Below, piece after piece: positions 9,906 to 19,232 of a DNA stretch of 64,000 nt. The DNA lies in NCBI RefSeq assembly GCF_011065405.1, contig NZ_CP047056.1, forward strand, positions 248,001-312,000, read 5' to 3'. Below the pieces are notes generated by a model. That model ran no database searches and was not told the origin of the DNA. It saw only the letters and a list, made by a program, of their open reading frames with translations. Every line of letters begins with the position of its first letter. Within the stretch, counting starts at the first letter, position 1. A program made the position numbers and the translations under genes. The stretch is from Succinivibrio dextrinosolvens (GTDB lineage Bacteria; Pseudomonadota; Gammaproteobacteria; Enterobacterales; Succinivibrionaceae).

Positions 9906-11423
9906 TTAAGCAAATGGATTTTCAGTTGGGTATAGAACACCTGCTGGCTGATTGTAGTTTACAGTCTCAATACCTAACATATTGAAGATATTGAACAGAG
10001 CCTTGCCAACATGGCTGAATGCAACTGCACCGTGGTGTGGATAACGCTTCTCAATCAGAACATGACGGTAGAAACGGCCCATCTCAGGGATTGCAAAGAT
10101 ACCAATACCACCGAATGAACGGGTACCTACAGGAAGAACCTCACCTTCAGCTACATAAGCCTGAAGCTTGGTATCTGGAGTAGTCTGTAATCTGAAGAAG
10201 GTAATTGGACCTGCAGTCAGATCGCCTTCTAGAGTACCACGTGTGAAATCTGGGGTTGAACCTGCTGGCTCTAACAGACGGTGCTGGATGATCTGATAGT
10301 TGATCTTACCAAGCTTCATATTGCAGCTGTCAGTAGTGGTCAGCTTGCAGAATGGAGTATTACCGCAGTGGAAGCCCATGAAGGTGTCAGTTAGCTTGTA
10401 CTGTGAGAACTTAGGCTTGATATCCTGATCGAATAAATCCTGAGGAACAGAGTTGTTGATATCAAGTAAGGTTACAGCATCTTCTGTTACACATGCACCG
10501 ATATACTCTGATAATGCACCGAAGATATCTACCTCACATGCAACAGGCATACCGCGTGAAGCCAGACGTGAATTTACATAGCAAGGCTCGAAACCGAACT
10601 CCTCTGGGAATGCAGGCCAGCACTTGTCAGCAAATACTACATACTGACGAGAACCCTTGTGCTGTTCAGCCCAGTCAACCAGAGTAAGCTCAAACTGAGC
10701 CATTCTCTCTAACATATCTGGATATGTATTACCGTTGGTGCCTAATTCCTTTGACATATCAGCAACAACATCTTTAATACGAGGATCGCCTGCGTGCTTT
10801 CTGTAAGCTACTAAAAGATCAAGTTCTGAGTTCTCTTCAATCTCAACACCGATATCATATAAGCCCTTAATAGGAGCATTACATGCAAAGAAATCCTGAG
10901 GACGAGGTCCGAAGGTAATAATCTTCAGATTTGCAAGACCAATTAAAGTGCGAGCAACAGGAAGGAAGTCTGCAACCATGTTAGCGATGTCTGAAGCGGT
11001 GCCAACTGGATACTCAGGAATGAAGCCCTTAAGCTTACGTAAACCTAAGTTATATGAGCAGTTTAACATACCGCAGTATGCGTCACCACGACCATCAACT
11101 AGATCATTGCCGGTTTCCTCTGCTGCTGCAACAAACATACAAGGACCATCAAAGAACTTTTTAATCAGAGTTTCAGGAGTCTCTGGACCAAAGTTTCCTA
11201 AGAAAACAACCAGTGCATTGCAACCAGCCTTCTTAGCCTCTTCTACAGCCTTAACTGCATCATTTTCGTTTTCTACGGTAACTTTGATTTCGTTAATCTT
11301 TATACCCTTATCCTGGCAAGCCTTAACAACTGCAGCGCGACGACGCTCTGACAGTGAACGGATAAAACAGTCTCTGGATACAGCGATAACGCCAAGATTT
11401 ACATTAGGGATATTTGGTAGCAT
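9906..11423 (-). CDS. L-fucose/L-arabinose isomerase family protein
   Basis: A 505-residue protein of the FucI/AraA-like sugar isomerase family (COG2407 type), expected to interconvert an aldose and a ketose with a bound divalent metal. Visible family blocks are FLGNFGPETPETLI in the N-terminal domain, CWPAFPEEFGFEPCYVNSRL in the middle, and FMGFHCGNTPFC and HHGAVAFSHVGKAL in the C-terminal part. Length is close to AraA (~500) and shorter than FucI (~590). The sugar cannot be read from sequence. It stands alone, with a LacI-type operator and its own terminator; no kinase or aldolase is adjacent. Confidence 0.82.
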   Translation of the reverse strand: MLPNIPNVNLGVIAVSRDCFIRSLSERRRAAVVKACQDKGIKINEIKVTVENENDAVKAVEEAKKAGCNALVVFLGNFGPETPETLIKKFFDGPCMFVAAAEETGNDLVDGRGDAYCGMLNCSYNLGLRKLKGFIPEYPVGTASDIANMVADFLPVARTLIGLANLKIITFGPRPQDFFACNAPIKGLYDIGVEIEENSELDLLVAYRKHAGDPRIKDVVADMSKELGTNGNTYPDMLERMAQFELTLVDWAEQHKGSRQYVVFADKCWPAFPEEFGFEPCYVNSRLASRGMPVACEVDIFGALSEYIGACVTEDAVTLLDINNSVPQDLFDQDIKPKFSQYKLTDTFMGFHCGNTPFCKLTTTDSCNMKLGKINYQIIQHRLLEPAGSTPDFTRGTLEGDLTAGPITFFRLQTTPDTKLQAYVAEGEVLPVGTRSFGGIGIFAIPEMGRFYRHVLIEKRYPHHGAVAFSHVGKALFNIFNMLGIETVNYNQPAGVLYPTENPFA

Positions 11424-11527
11424 TTTTCTATGTTCCTCTTTAGTGGATTTTTTGTTCTTATGGAACTATTTCTGTTCCTTATGTGTGTATATTTATAAAT
11501 GATTTTATTTTTGTTTGCAATAAAAAT

Positions 11528-11541
11528 CGCAAACGTTTACG
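11528..11541 (-). promoter_or_regulatory. LacI/PurR-type operator upstream of the isomerase gene
   Basis: CGCAAACGTTTACG is a near-perfect palindrome with the central CG step typical of LacI/GalR-family operators and closely resembles a PurR box. It lies 105 bases upstream of the isomerase start, inside a 385-base AT-rich gap (11424-11808). The same gap contains AGATCACA twice (11577-11584, 11633-11640), each like one half of a Crp site, but neither has the partner half. No LacI-family gene is in the window. Confidence 0.55.
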
Positions 11542-11724
11542 AAAATCTTTTAATAATTCGTTTTAAATTTAATTACAGATCACACTTTTCCATTTTATAT
11601 TGGTATTTTCAATGGATAGTTTACTTTAACGCAGATCACAAAATTCGTAAAACAAGGCTTAAAAATCGCAATCACGTAAATCATTTTTAGTTGATATTAG
11701 GGATTTTTTCCGGGGAAAAATTAA

Positions 11725-11748
11725 AAAGCCTTATAGTAGTAAGGCTTT
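11725..11748 (-). terminator. Terminator downstream of the Sel1/TPR gene
   Basis: A 9-bp stem AAAGCCTTA (11725-11733) with TAAGGCTTT (11740-11748) is flanked on the left by an A-rich stretch that reads as a U tract on the minus strand. It lies about 60 bases after the stop codon. Confidence 0.7.
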
Positions 11749-11808
11749 CGAATCAAAAAGGAAAATGCAGACAGCCATTCAGAAAATAAACCGTCTGAAT
11801 TGTGAGAA

Positions 11809-13419
11809 TTAGTAGAAATCGTCGAAATTGTTCATGATAGTATCAAAATCAATTTCATATTTGTCATAGCTTGGAGGAAGCTTTGGCATAGAAGCAGAGA
11901 TTTCCATAACAGCCTGAGGCATAAAAGTTTTTGCTCCTGTAGTTGGATTGTACATATCAAGGATCTGGGTAATCTCAGGATATAGAAGTTTTTCACCATT
12001 GATTTCAATATCTTCAGGTTTATCCAGTTTTTCAACATAATTCTTTCCGAGATCTGCGATAAACTCATCTGTATATCTGTCTCGGTCGTCCTTCTGAGAA
12101 ATATAGTAGCTTAAAGAACCGCTCTCCTTTTGCTCATGATACATCTTTGCTTCAGGCGCCCCCTCAGCAAAGGTGTATTTTCCTAAATACTGATCTGAGA
12201 TCAGGGCGATAGCCTGATTAAAAACCCGCTTAGAATCAACCTCGTTATTGTAGGTAAAGTATTTAAGCATTGCTCCAACCGACTGTACTCCGCGAGTTTT
12301 CAGATCATAAAGAATGGAAAGAGCTTCAGTCTGATCAGTGGCAATACCCATTCCGTTCATCATCATAAGCGCGTAAAGAATGCCTCCTGTGGTATCACCA
12401 CAGTCGTAGGCCTGCTTGAAAATATCAGCTGCAGCAGATGCAATCTTGGAAAAATCCTTAGTTTTTATGATTGCATTAACACCTACAGCAGTAAGTGCCG
12501 GACCGTAATTCATTTTAGCGGCATTCTTAAGATAACGCATACCTTCAGCATAGGAGGTCTTTTTTCCCTGACGCAGACGAATAAGACCTAGTGAATAGTT
12601 AGCTGCAGGTTCATGCTTTTTAGCAGCATCCTCAAAGTATCTCATAGCCGTACGATAATCACGACGTTTTCCGTATCCGTACCATAACAGCGAAGCAAGA
12701 CGTGTCTCAGCTTCTAGTACACCGTTATTCTTGGCATCTTCCCATGATTTCGCGGCACTCTTTGGAGAAAGATCATTTTCTTCTCCAAGAAAATCCAAAT
12801 CACCTCTGTAAAGCAGAGCGATATTTGACCCCTTTTTCTGAGCCTCGTCAACCATACGGATGTAATCCTGTTTATTCATGCACAGGCTTATAGATTTCTC
12901 ATACATAGCCAGCAAAGGATTATGTGTTTTTAGATATTCCTCTGAATAGGATTTCATTGCCTCATCAAAATAGAACAGGGCTGAGCCTGCCCCCTGAGCA
13001 TTTCCGTATCCAAGTAAAGACAGGTAGCCCATTACCTCATAAGCTCCATGAATTTCAGGATATTTTGCGGTTTCACGGCAATAGTCCAGAGCTTTTGTGA
13101 AATTACCGGCTTTTGCACTCAGCCAGGCTAAAAAAGGATAGGCTTCTGGAGCCTGAAGATATGTAGCCTTAAGTAGCAGAGACTGAGCCTTATGGAAGTT
13201 TCCATCCTCCATTGCCTTCATTCCTGCAACGACATAGGCTTCACGGGTTGCTCGATTATACTCAAGATATCCGGTGACAATAAGACCGACACCACCGCCT
13301 AAAAGAACGATGAGAGAAAGAATAATCAAAGCCACTTTATTTTTGGAGACAAAACTCTTCAGTTTCTCTTTAAAGGGTCTTTTGTCCTTTGGTTTTTTCT
13401 CTTTCTTCTTGCCAGCCAT
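11809..13419 (-). CDS. Membrane-anchored Sel1/TPR repeat protein
   Basis: A 536-residue protein with a very lysine-rich N-terminus, one membrane segment at about residues 30-52 (VALIILSLIVLLGGGVGLIV) and a large outer part made of helical repeats. The stretch around residues 215-340 has Sel1-like units (for example ETRLASLLWYGYGKRRDY and AMRYFEDAAKKHEPAANYSL), preceded by TPR-like pairs. Such proteins act as scaffolds for protein-protein contact, often in the envelope; no partner can be named. It is followed by its own terminator. The MotY-like gene lies upstream on the same strand, 110 bases away. Confidence 0.75.
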   Translation of the reverse strand: MAGKKKEKKPKDKRPFKEKLKSFVSKNKVALIILSLIVLLGGGVGLIVTGYLEYNRATREAYVVAGMKAMEDGNFHKAQSLLLKATYLQAPEAYPFLAWLSAKAGNFTKALDYCRETAKYPEIHGAYEVMGYLSLLGYGNAQGAGSALFYFDEAMKSYSEEYLKTHNPLLAMYEKSISLCMNKQDYIRMVDEAQKKGSNIALLYRGDLDFLGEENDLSPKSAAKSWEDAKNNGVLEAETRLASLLWYGYGKRRDYRTAMRYFEDAAKKHEPAANYSLGLIRLRQGKKTSYAEGMRYLKNAAKMNYGPALTAVGVNAIIKTKDFSKIASAAADIFKQAYDCGDTTGGILYALMMMNGMGIATDQTEALSILYDLKTRGVQSVGAMLKYFTYNNEVDSKRVFNQAIALISDQYLGKYTFAEGAPEAKMYHEQKESGSLSYYISQKDDRDRYTDEFIADLGKNYVEKLDKPEDIEINGEKLLYPEITQILDMYNPTTGAKTFMPQAVMEISASMPKLPPSYDKYEIDFDTIMNNFDDFY

Positions 13420-13529
13420 TTCAAATCCTGAGCATACCTAGTATCATTCGTTATCTATTTAAATTTTAAGCTATTTTTATTATGATTTAATAAATGTATT
13501 AAAAAATCATTATCTAAATCAAGAAAAAA

Positions 13530-14489
13530 TCAGTCATCTCCTGTATCAGCACCAACATCAGGAATATTAACTTCCATATCCTTGTTAATCATGGCAACGT
13601 CACGTTCAAGGGAAATCAGAGCATTTCTTGAGGTTGCAGCCTCATTTGAAATAGGATTCTCATCCTTGGTATTAAGTGTAAGAGCATTAAAAGGAACCAC
13701 CTCTATACTTTCTTCTTTAATACCGATGTCAGTATAGGCTTTCTTTAAAGCTTCCCCTCTATCCTTAGCCAGTGCAATATTTTCCTGTGCCTTTGCCATA
13801 TCATAGGCATACGCACGAATACTGATTTTAATTATTGATTTATCATACTTCAGATATTCAACCTGATCATTTAGCATTTCCTGTGACTTAGCAGTAAGCT
13901 CAGTGGACTGATACTTGAATACCAGAGGCATCATACGAACGTCATTATAGTTGACTCTGATTAACTGCTCCTGACAGGACAGGTATTTTTTATATGCATC
14001 TTTAAATCCCAGTGGATTTAATGCAGGAACGATATTCTCCCCTGAAGCCAGTTTTTTATCAGTGTATGGCATCAGAATCTGATTCCCATGATCAAGCTCC
14101 GAGAGCAGTTTCCAGGATAAAGTTGGTCCAATATAGGGATTAAAGCCTGCGTATAAATCAATTCTTCCTAAAAGTCTTTCTGCTCCGCTAGAATTCCAGT
14201 CTGGCTTGGCCGCTATAAATCTCATAGAGGAAGCCTGTCCGATACCAAGCTTAGGATGAAGTGTCATAGCGGAACGTAAATCTCGTCCACCATACGTCAT
14301 AAAATTGGCAAATCCATATGAAGGAATGTCAAAGATAAGACGGCATGCGATCCTGCTACTCTCGTTGGACCAGAGTTTTTTTGCCGCTTCCGGCTCCATA
14401 GGAGCACTGTACCTTATCTGGCTATAACCTGTCGAAGCCACAACAGATATAGCAAAACAAAGGCATTTCAATAAGCTGTTTATCTTCAT
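13530..14489 (-). CDS. MotY-like protein with OmpA-type peptidoglycan-binding domain
   Basis: Periplasmic protein with a signal peptide (ending near ASTGYSQ). The mature N-terminus, IRYSAPMEP followed by SSRIACRLIFDIPSYGFANF, closely follows MotY, the flagellar T-ring protein that anchors stators in Vibrio-type sodium motors. The C-terminal ~110 residues (MPLVFKYQSTELTAKSQEML onward) look like an OmpA-like domain. I place the start at 14489 because TAGG lies eight bases before that ATG; an earlier ATG at 14504 has no ribosome site. No other flagellar gene is in the window, so the assignment rests on sequence only. Acidic C-terminal tail is present. Confidence 0.75.
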   Translation of the reverse strand: MKINSLLKCLCFAISVVASTGYSQIRYSAPMEPEAAKKLWSNESSRIACRLIFDIPSYGFANFMTYGGRDLRSAMTLHPKLGIGQASSMRFIAAKPDWNSSGAERLLGRIDLYAGFNPYIGPTLSWKLLSELDHGNQILMPYTDKKLASGENIVPALNPLGFKDAYKKYLSCQEQLIRVNYNDVRMMPLVFKYQSTELTAKSQEMLNDQVEYLKYDKSIIKISIRAYAYDMAKAQENIALAKDRGEALKKAYTDIGIKEESIEVVPFNALTLNTKDENPISNEAATSRNALISLERDVAMINKDMEVNIPDVGADTGDD

Positions 14490-14597
14490 AATCAAACCTA
14501 ACATACAGGAAGTTCAGGGAATAATTTCCTACCTTATAAAGTATAAGCAATAATAGTGCCAAAAAAAGATGCAATTTTCACACAAAAGACTCAGACA

Positions 14598-14633
14598 CAA
14601 AAAAGCACACTGAAGATTTCATCTTTAGTGTGC
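14598..14633 (-). terminator. Terminator after the sugar-binding protein gene
   Basis: A long stem, GCACACTGAAGAT (14605-14617) with ATCTTTAGTGTGC (14621-14633), one mismatch, has a run of A on the left that forms the U tract in the minus-strand RNA. It begins 22 bases past the stop codon. Confidence 0.88.
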
Positions 14634-14655
14634 CTTTAGTTGTCCGCAGTCTGGA

Positions 14656-15684
14656 TTAGTTTAACAGCTTTGATACATTAGACTTATCAATCAGTTCAGG
14701 CTCACAAAGATAAGTATCAACAACCTTTGCACCATTGTCATAAGTGGAAGTATCGTTAATATCAACAGGCTCTCCCTTTGAAAGTCTTGTAACCATATTT
14801 ACAATAGTATTGCAAAGCTCATTTGGATTTTTATAGATGGTCATTGCCTGTTCACCATCAGCAATACTCTTCAAAGCATCAGGTACAGCATCCTGACCGG
14901 TTACAAGTGGCATATTAGAAGAATCATAGCCATTACGCTTTAAAGCAAACAGCACGCCTTCTGAAATACAGTCCGCAGGACAAAGGACACCATCCAAACG
15001 TGTCTTTCCAGGTCCATACCCCAGCTTATCAATAAGATCGGACATTCTCTTGTTTGCTTCTGTACCTGACCAGTCAGGAGTATTTACTTCCTCAGGTGTA
15101 GTCTGACCGGATTTGATTACTGCCTGTCCACTCTGAATATAAGGTCTAAGCTCATCCATAGCTCCCTTCCAGAAGAACTTGGCATTGTTATCATTTAGGG
15201 AACCGTAGAATAATTCAATATGCTTAGGAGTAGATGTGGTAGCAAGATTCAACTTGTCAACCAGATACTTTCCCTGCATATGGCCAACCATCTCATTATC
15301 AAAAGTAGCATAATAGGAGACGGCATTGGTTCCTGTTATCAGGCGGTCATAGCTGATTATGGCAATTCCCTTTGACTTGGCAACTGCAAGAGCATCTGTC
15401 ATAGCAGATCCATCAATAGGACCAACTACCAGCACATTCGCGCCTGAATTTGCCAGACGAATCAGTTGCCTATTCTGAAGATCAACATCAACATCACCGC
15501 CATAGAATAATTCAACCTCAAAACCAGCATTTTTCAATCTGTTCTGAAGAGCAAAGCCCTCTTTATACCAACGATCCTCATTTTGAGTTGGCATAGATAA
15601 ACCGACCTTGTATGCATGAACCTGAGGCGCAAAACACATCATTGCGACAACAGAACTACACGAAAGTAGCTTAACTAAATTCAT
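14656..15684 (-). CDS. Periplasmic sugar-binding protein (ChvE/XylF-like)
   Basis: Substrate-binding protein of a sugar ABC importer (periplasmic-binding-protein type 1 fold). The mature part opens YKVGLSMPTQNEDRWYKEGF and has the hinge and ligand segments expected in the ChvE/xylose-binding branch (VVGPIDGSAMTDAL, IISYDRLI, VTGQDAVPDALKSI). A signal peptide precedes it. The start at 15684 is chosen because TGGAG lies seven bases upstream; upstream in-frame codons are TTG with no ribosome site. No permease or ATPase gene adjoins it, and it carries its own terminator, so it is a second orphan binding protein in this window. Sugar specificity unknown. Confidence 0.85.
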   Translation of the reverse strand: MNLVKLLSCSSVVAMMCFAPQVHAYKVGLSMPTQNEDRWYKEGFALQNRLKNAGFEVELFYGGDVDVDLQNRQLIRLANSGANVLVVGPIDGSAMTDALAVAKSKGIAIISYDRLITGTNAVSYYATFDNEMVGHMQGKYLVDKLNLATTSTPKHIELFYGSLNDNNAKFFWKGAMDELRPYIQSGQAVIKSGQTTPEEVNTPDWSGTEANKRMSDLIDKLGYGPGKTRLDGVLCPADCISEGVLFALKRNGYDSSNMPLVTGQDAVPDALKSIADGEQAMTIYKNPNELCNTIVNMVTRLSKGEPVDINDTSTYDNGAKVVDTYLCEPELIDKSNVSKLLN

Positions 15685-15880
15685 TAGAAAACTCCAAACA
15701 AAATCAAACAAACATTTCTATTCTTTATATAGTTAATAGATATAGAGATTTCAAAGAAAATCTTTATTCTTATCGGAATATCAGCATATATTTTTTACAA
15801 TTTTTTTTATTAAATGCTGTGTATCACACTTATTTCAAAGGTGAATTCTGAAGACTTGTAGTATTAGTTTTGAAAGGTGA

Positions 15881-16066
15881 TTATTTATTATTATCTTTAC
15901 TTTTAGATGAATTTCTCAGGGCTTCTCGCTTTTCCTGTTCTCTTTTGGAAAGAATCTCTTTAAGAGGCCCTTCCTCAAGCCTCTTCTGTTCTTTCAGAGC
16001 ATTATAGGTAGTGCCTATTACAAAAAGAACAGGAATAGCAATGACCAGAATTAAAAGATAGCTCAT
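15881..16066 (-). CDS. Small single-span membrane protein downstream of dsbA-like gene
   Basis: A 61-residue protein with one N-terminal hydrophobic segment (YLLILVIAIPVLFVIGT) followed by a highly charged tail rich in Lys, Glu and Arg. It starts one base after the stop of the DsbA-like gene, which suggests translational coupling, and is the last gene of the MFS-DsbA unit. No clear ribosome site is seen, consistent with coupling. I do not recognise the family. The layout of one span plus a cytoplasmic charged tail is common among small envelope-complex subunits, but nothing specific can be claimed. Confidence 0.6.
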   Translation of the reverse strand: MSYLLILVIAIPVLFVIGTTYNALKEQKRLEEGPLKEILSKREQEKREALRNSSKSKDNNK

Positions 16067-16067
16067 A

Positions 16068-16775
16068 TTATTTCAGAACTGACTTTAACTGCTCGTAACT
16101 GGTAATAGCCCCACGAATCTCCTGACCGTCAATAATAAGATAAGGAGTACCGGCAATCTTCAGTTTAAAGCTGTCTTTAATGTTCTGCTCAATAGTAGCC
16201 TTTGATGAAGGGATCTTTTTAAGAACAGCATCATAATCAGCACCAATGGTCTTGAACAGAGCTTTTACAGATTCTTCATCTGCTTTTTTGTTTCCAGGAG
16301 TCATAAAATGCTTATGGAACTTAAAATACATAGAAGGATCGGTCTCAAAAAGAGCCTGTCCAAGATATGCGAGCTGAGCAGACTCCGCTCTGATTACAGG
16401 AATATTGACGTAGATAATCTGCAGGTCGTACTCTTTTAAAGCCTTCTCAAAATATGGCTCCATCACCTTGCAGTAACCACAGTTAAAATCAAAGAACTCA
16501 ATGATGTAGTGCTTTGAATTCTTTTTTCCAAGATAAGGATGACTGTCTGATTTTCTGTATTCAGCTATGATTTCCAAAAAAGCCTGCTGTGTTTTTGCCT
16601 GTTCATCCCTTTCAAGCTTTTTCATGGCATTGATTATAATCTCTGGATGGTTAGACACGTAATCGTCAATAATAGCCTCAATTTCCTTTTTTGTATCGGC
16701 ATCTAGAGATGCAGCCTGGGAAACACCACAGGAAAGAAGCGTAGCGGTAATTATTGTATTAAGCAGTTTTTTCAT
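16068..16775 (-). CDS. DsbA-family periplasmic thiol oxidoreductase
   Basis: Exported thioredoxin-fold protein of 235 residues with a signal peptide (cleavage near SQAASLD), a helical N-terminal extension, then the catalytic CGYC at residues 99-102 (FFDFNCGYCKVMEP) and the cis-proline loop GTPYLIIDG. The N-terminal extension and CGYC fit the Com1/ScsC/BdbD-like branch better than classic DsbA (CPHC). It would form or shuffle disulfides in the periplasm. The gene overlaps the end of the upstream MFS gene by 17 bases, so they are cotranscribed. No DsbB partner is adjacent. Confidence 0.88.
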   Translation of the reverse strand: MKKLLNTIITATLLSCGVSQAASLDADTKKEIEAIIDDYVSNHPEIIINAMKKLERDEQAKTQQAFLEIIAEYRKSDSHPYLGKKNSKHYIIEFFDFNCGYCKVMEPYFEKALKEYDLQIIYVNIPVIRAESAQLAYLGQALFETDPSMYFKFHKHFMTPGNKKADEESVKALFKTIGADYDAVLKKIPSSKATIEQNIKDSFKLKIAGTPYLIIDGQEIRGAITSYEQLKSVLK

Positions 16776-17964
16776 TTTTCTCTCGGCCAGACAATGCTAT
16801 TTTCAGAAGGATAATAGCAACAATCACACATGATAGCAGATTTATACCAAGTGGCAACATGGAATTCTCTCCCATAATGCCGACAAAAGGAGAGACCATA
16901 GAACCGAACAGAAAATAAAGCACACCGAAAAGCCCCGATGCAGCGCCGGCTCCACCTTTTTTAAAGCTCATAACAATACCAAATCCTGCGGCCTGGGATA
17001 CAGCCATCATACTGCAGTAAACAGCTAGAGTTAAAAGCACAAACAGATAATTATCAGGAACAATCAGAGCTTCAATCAGCATCAGAACAGCAGCAGAAAA
17101 CATTATAAAGTAAGCCCCTTTTACCACACTTTCCTCTCCGTATTTTCTCGATAATCTGCCAGCAGATGCGCCAGTTAGAGAAATGCAGACTGAAATGAAA
17201 GCGAAAGTACAGGAATAGCCAAAAGGAGTCATTCCATAAATCACCTGAAATACAAAAGGTGAGGCTGCAAGATAAGAGAAGAATCCTCCCATAATAGAGG
17301 CTAGAGACAGAGCCACAAGCATAAATTTAGGATTAAAAAGTTCGACCTTTAATAGAAGCAGAGATGACTTTATATTGGCCTGTCTTTTATCTGCAGGAAG
17401 TGATTCTGGAACAAACAGCTTTGTAGCAAGGATCAGAAGCAGGCCCCAGCCTACCAGAACGTAGAATATAACCTGCCACGGTGCAAAGCTGATAATAAAG
17501 GAACCAACAATAGGAGCAAGGATTGGAGCAAGAGAGTTTATAGACATTAAAAAAGCCATAAAACTGGTCAGCTCATTTCCTTTAAATTTATCACAGGCAA
17601 TGGAGCGTGTCAGCACGATGCCGCCTGCAGCAGAGAGTCCCTGAAAGAATCTCATTGCAATAAAGAAAACGACGGAATCAGAAATTGCACATAAAAAAGA
17701 AGTTACGGTAAAAATAACCAGTGAAGTATATAAAGGAAGAATTCTTCCATATGCATCAGAAACAGGCCCGATAATCAGCTGACCTATAGCAAGACCTAGG
17801 AATGAGGCTGTCAGAGAAGACTGAACCAGCGATGGTGAGGTCTGGAAATAGTCCATGATGGAAGGCATGGATGGCAGATACAAATCAGAACACATTGGTG
17901 CAAAGGCACATAGCATTCCTAGTGTAAAGACATACACAAAGTAGGATAATTTAGAAGATTTCAT
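16759..17964 (-). CDS. Bcr/CflA-family drug efflux transporter (MFS)
   Basis: Twelve-span major facilitator of 401 residues. The first loop has the signature GPVSDAYGRILPLY, and the N-terminus (FAPMCSDLYLPSMPSIMDYF) is characteristic of the Bcr/CflA (bicyclomycin/chloramphenicol resistance) branch of proton-driven exporters. It is the first gene of a three-gene unit with the DsbA-like and 61-residue proteins. Natural substrate is unknown; members of this branch also export dipeptides and cysteine, which would make sense beside a thiol oxidoreductase, but that link is inference. Confidence 0.88.
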   Translation of the reverse strand: MKSSKLSYFVYVFTLGMLCAFAPMCSDLYLPSMPSIMDYFQTSPSLVQSSLTASFLGLAIGQLIIGPVSDAYGRILPLYTSLVIFTVTSFLCAISDSVVFFIAMRFFQGLSAAGGIVLTRSIACDKFKGNELTSFMAFLMSINSLAPILAPIVGSFIISFAPWQVIFYVLVGWGLLLILATKLFVPESLPADKRQANIKSSLLLLKVELFNPKFMLVALSLASIMGGFFSYLAASPFVFQVIYGMTPFGYSCTFAFISVCISLTGASAGRLSRKYGEESVVKGAYFIMFSAAVLMLIEALIVPDNYLFVLLTLAVYCSMMAVSQAAGFGIVMSFKKGGAGAASGLFGVLYFLFGSMVSPFVGIMGENSMLPLGINLLSCVIVAIILLKIALSGREKNEKTA

Positions 17965-17990
17965 TTCGATTTAAAGACATCATAAAGGCT

Positions 17991-18034
17991 AAAAAAAAGA
18001 GTGTCGATATTCTAACAACTGAATTACGACACTC
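17991..18034 (-). terminator. Terminator after the WYL regulator gene
   Basis: GAGTGTCG (17999-18006) pairs with CGACACTC (18027-18034), with eight A residues to the left giving a U tract on the minus strand. It begins 14 bases past the stop codon at 18049. Confidence 0.78.
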
Positions 18035-18048
18035 CTGCACAGTTTTCC

Positions 18049-19029
18049 CTATTCTGTCTTTAACAGAGAAAAAATCTCTTTTTCATTATCAAGAACCAGC
18101 TGTCTTTCAATTGCCGGAAGCTTTTTGTAATCTTCGGTAAGCTTGAGGTTTCTTACAGCATAGAAGAGCAGAGCCTTTCTTACCTCATGTTCAATATAGC
18201 CGTTATTACCGATGCCGTAATCTAAAGCCAGAACATTTCTTTCATTCTCAGATAGTTCAGGGTTAATCTTTAGCTTTAAAACAACCTTCTCGTTCCAGTC
18301 TGCATCAGATGCTGCATCTGTGCCAACTTCTCTGAAACCATTACCCAGCGGATCAGGGAAACGATCATTTGGAGCCATGATTTTAGGAGTATCAGAGGAT
18401 TTTATTCTGGACAGAACATAATCTCTAAATTCATGTCTGTCGTAGCAGTATGCTCTGATGTGCCATCTGAAACCATCATAAGCAAAAGAATGAGGTGCAA
18501 TCAGATAATCCATGTATTTGCCCTGAGATAAAGACATATAGACAATATGCATTGCCATGTGCTCGTTGATGGCATCAATAAGATTACACAGAAGTTTCGC
18601 CTCAACCTTTCTCTTTGGAGGAACAAGAGTAGCTGCAGCTACAGGGAATCTTCCATTAAAAAAGTTTCGTGAATCAGAGAGGGAATCTCGAGAAACTAAG
18701 GCAAGATCCTCTAGGAAATGATCAGGAGAGCATTCATCAGGGAAAACCGGCTTAAAGTCATCAGTACGGACATAAAGCTTTTTGTGAACATCATAGCGAA
18801 GGTTTTCTCTTGAAGGTTTACAGTTTTTTACCAGCTCTCTGTACAATGAAAAATCAAGAGATGACTGAGGAACAGAAATACCAAAAAAGTTAACCAGATC
18901 AGAACGATTGATTTTGCCTTCAACACTCAGACGAAAATCAATGAATTCCATACGTCTTCTAATACTCCATTTATTAGGAGTTATTTCAGACTTTTCAGAT
19001 TTCTGAGATGCAATCTCTTTTTTTACCAT
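18049..19029 (-). CDS. WYL-domain transcriptional regulator (BrxR/CapW-like)
   Basis: DNA-binding regulator with an N-terminal winged-helix region, a central WYL domain (IVYMSLSQGKYMDYLIAPHS, then YDGFRWHIRAYC and DYVLSRI) and a C-terminal extension. The FRWHIRAYC block is typical of the BrxR/CapW group, homodimeric repressors known to control BREX, CBASS and other phage-defence loci. No defence genes adjoin it: it sits between an MFS-DsbA unit and a ROK regulator. I place the start at the ATG at 19029, preceded by AAGGA; an upstream GTG at 19050 is possible. The regulated genes are unknown. Confidence 0.8.
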   Translation of the reverse strand: MVKKEIASQKSEKSEITPNKWSIRRRMEFIDFRLSVEGKINRSDLVNFFGISVPQSSLDFSLYRELVKNCKPSRENLRYDVHKKLYVRTDDFKPVFPDECSPDHFLEDLALVSRDSLSDSRNFFNGRFPVAAATLVPPKRKVEAKLLCNLIDAINEHMAMHIVYMSLSQGKYMDYLIAPHSFAYDGFRWHIRAYCYDRHEFRDYVLSRIKSSDTPKIMAPNDRFPDPLGNGFREVGTDAASDADWNEKVVLKLKINPELSENERNVLALDYGIGNNGYIEHEVRKALLFYAVRNLKLTEDYKKLPAIERQLVLDNEKEIFSLLKTE

Positions 19030-19232
19030 AGGGGGCCAATCCTTTCTCACTGAATAACAAAACAGATAAAATAAATAAAAAATACACCCTATCTTTATTC
19101 TGTATAGGTTTAAATATTTTTGATAGAAATTTTATCTCAAAAAAAAGTATATGTATAGTAATTCAATGAGAAAATAAACATAGCCCCATAATTTATACAA
19201 CGTCAGACAAAAAGTAAAAACAACAGAAAAAA

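Noticed and set aside
10948-11502. 184-codon frame on the plus strand
   Set aside because: It is antisense to the isomerase gene, has no ribosome site and encodes no recognisable domain.
11577-11640. Two Crp sites upstream of the isomerase
   Set aside because: Only the TCACA halves are present; the partner TGTGA halves at the right spacing are absent.
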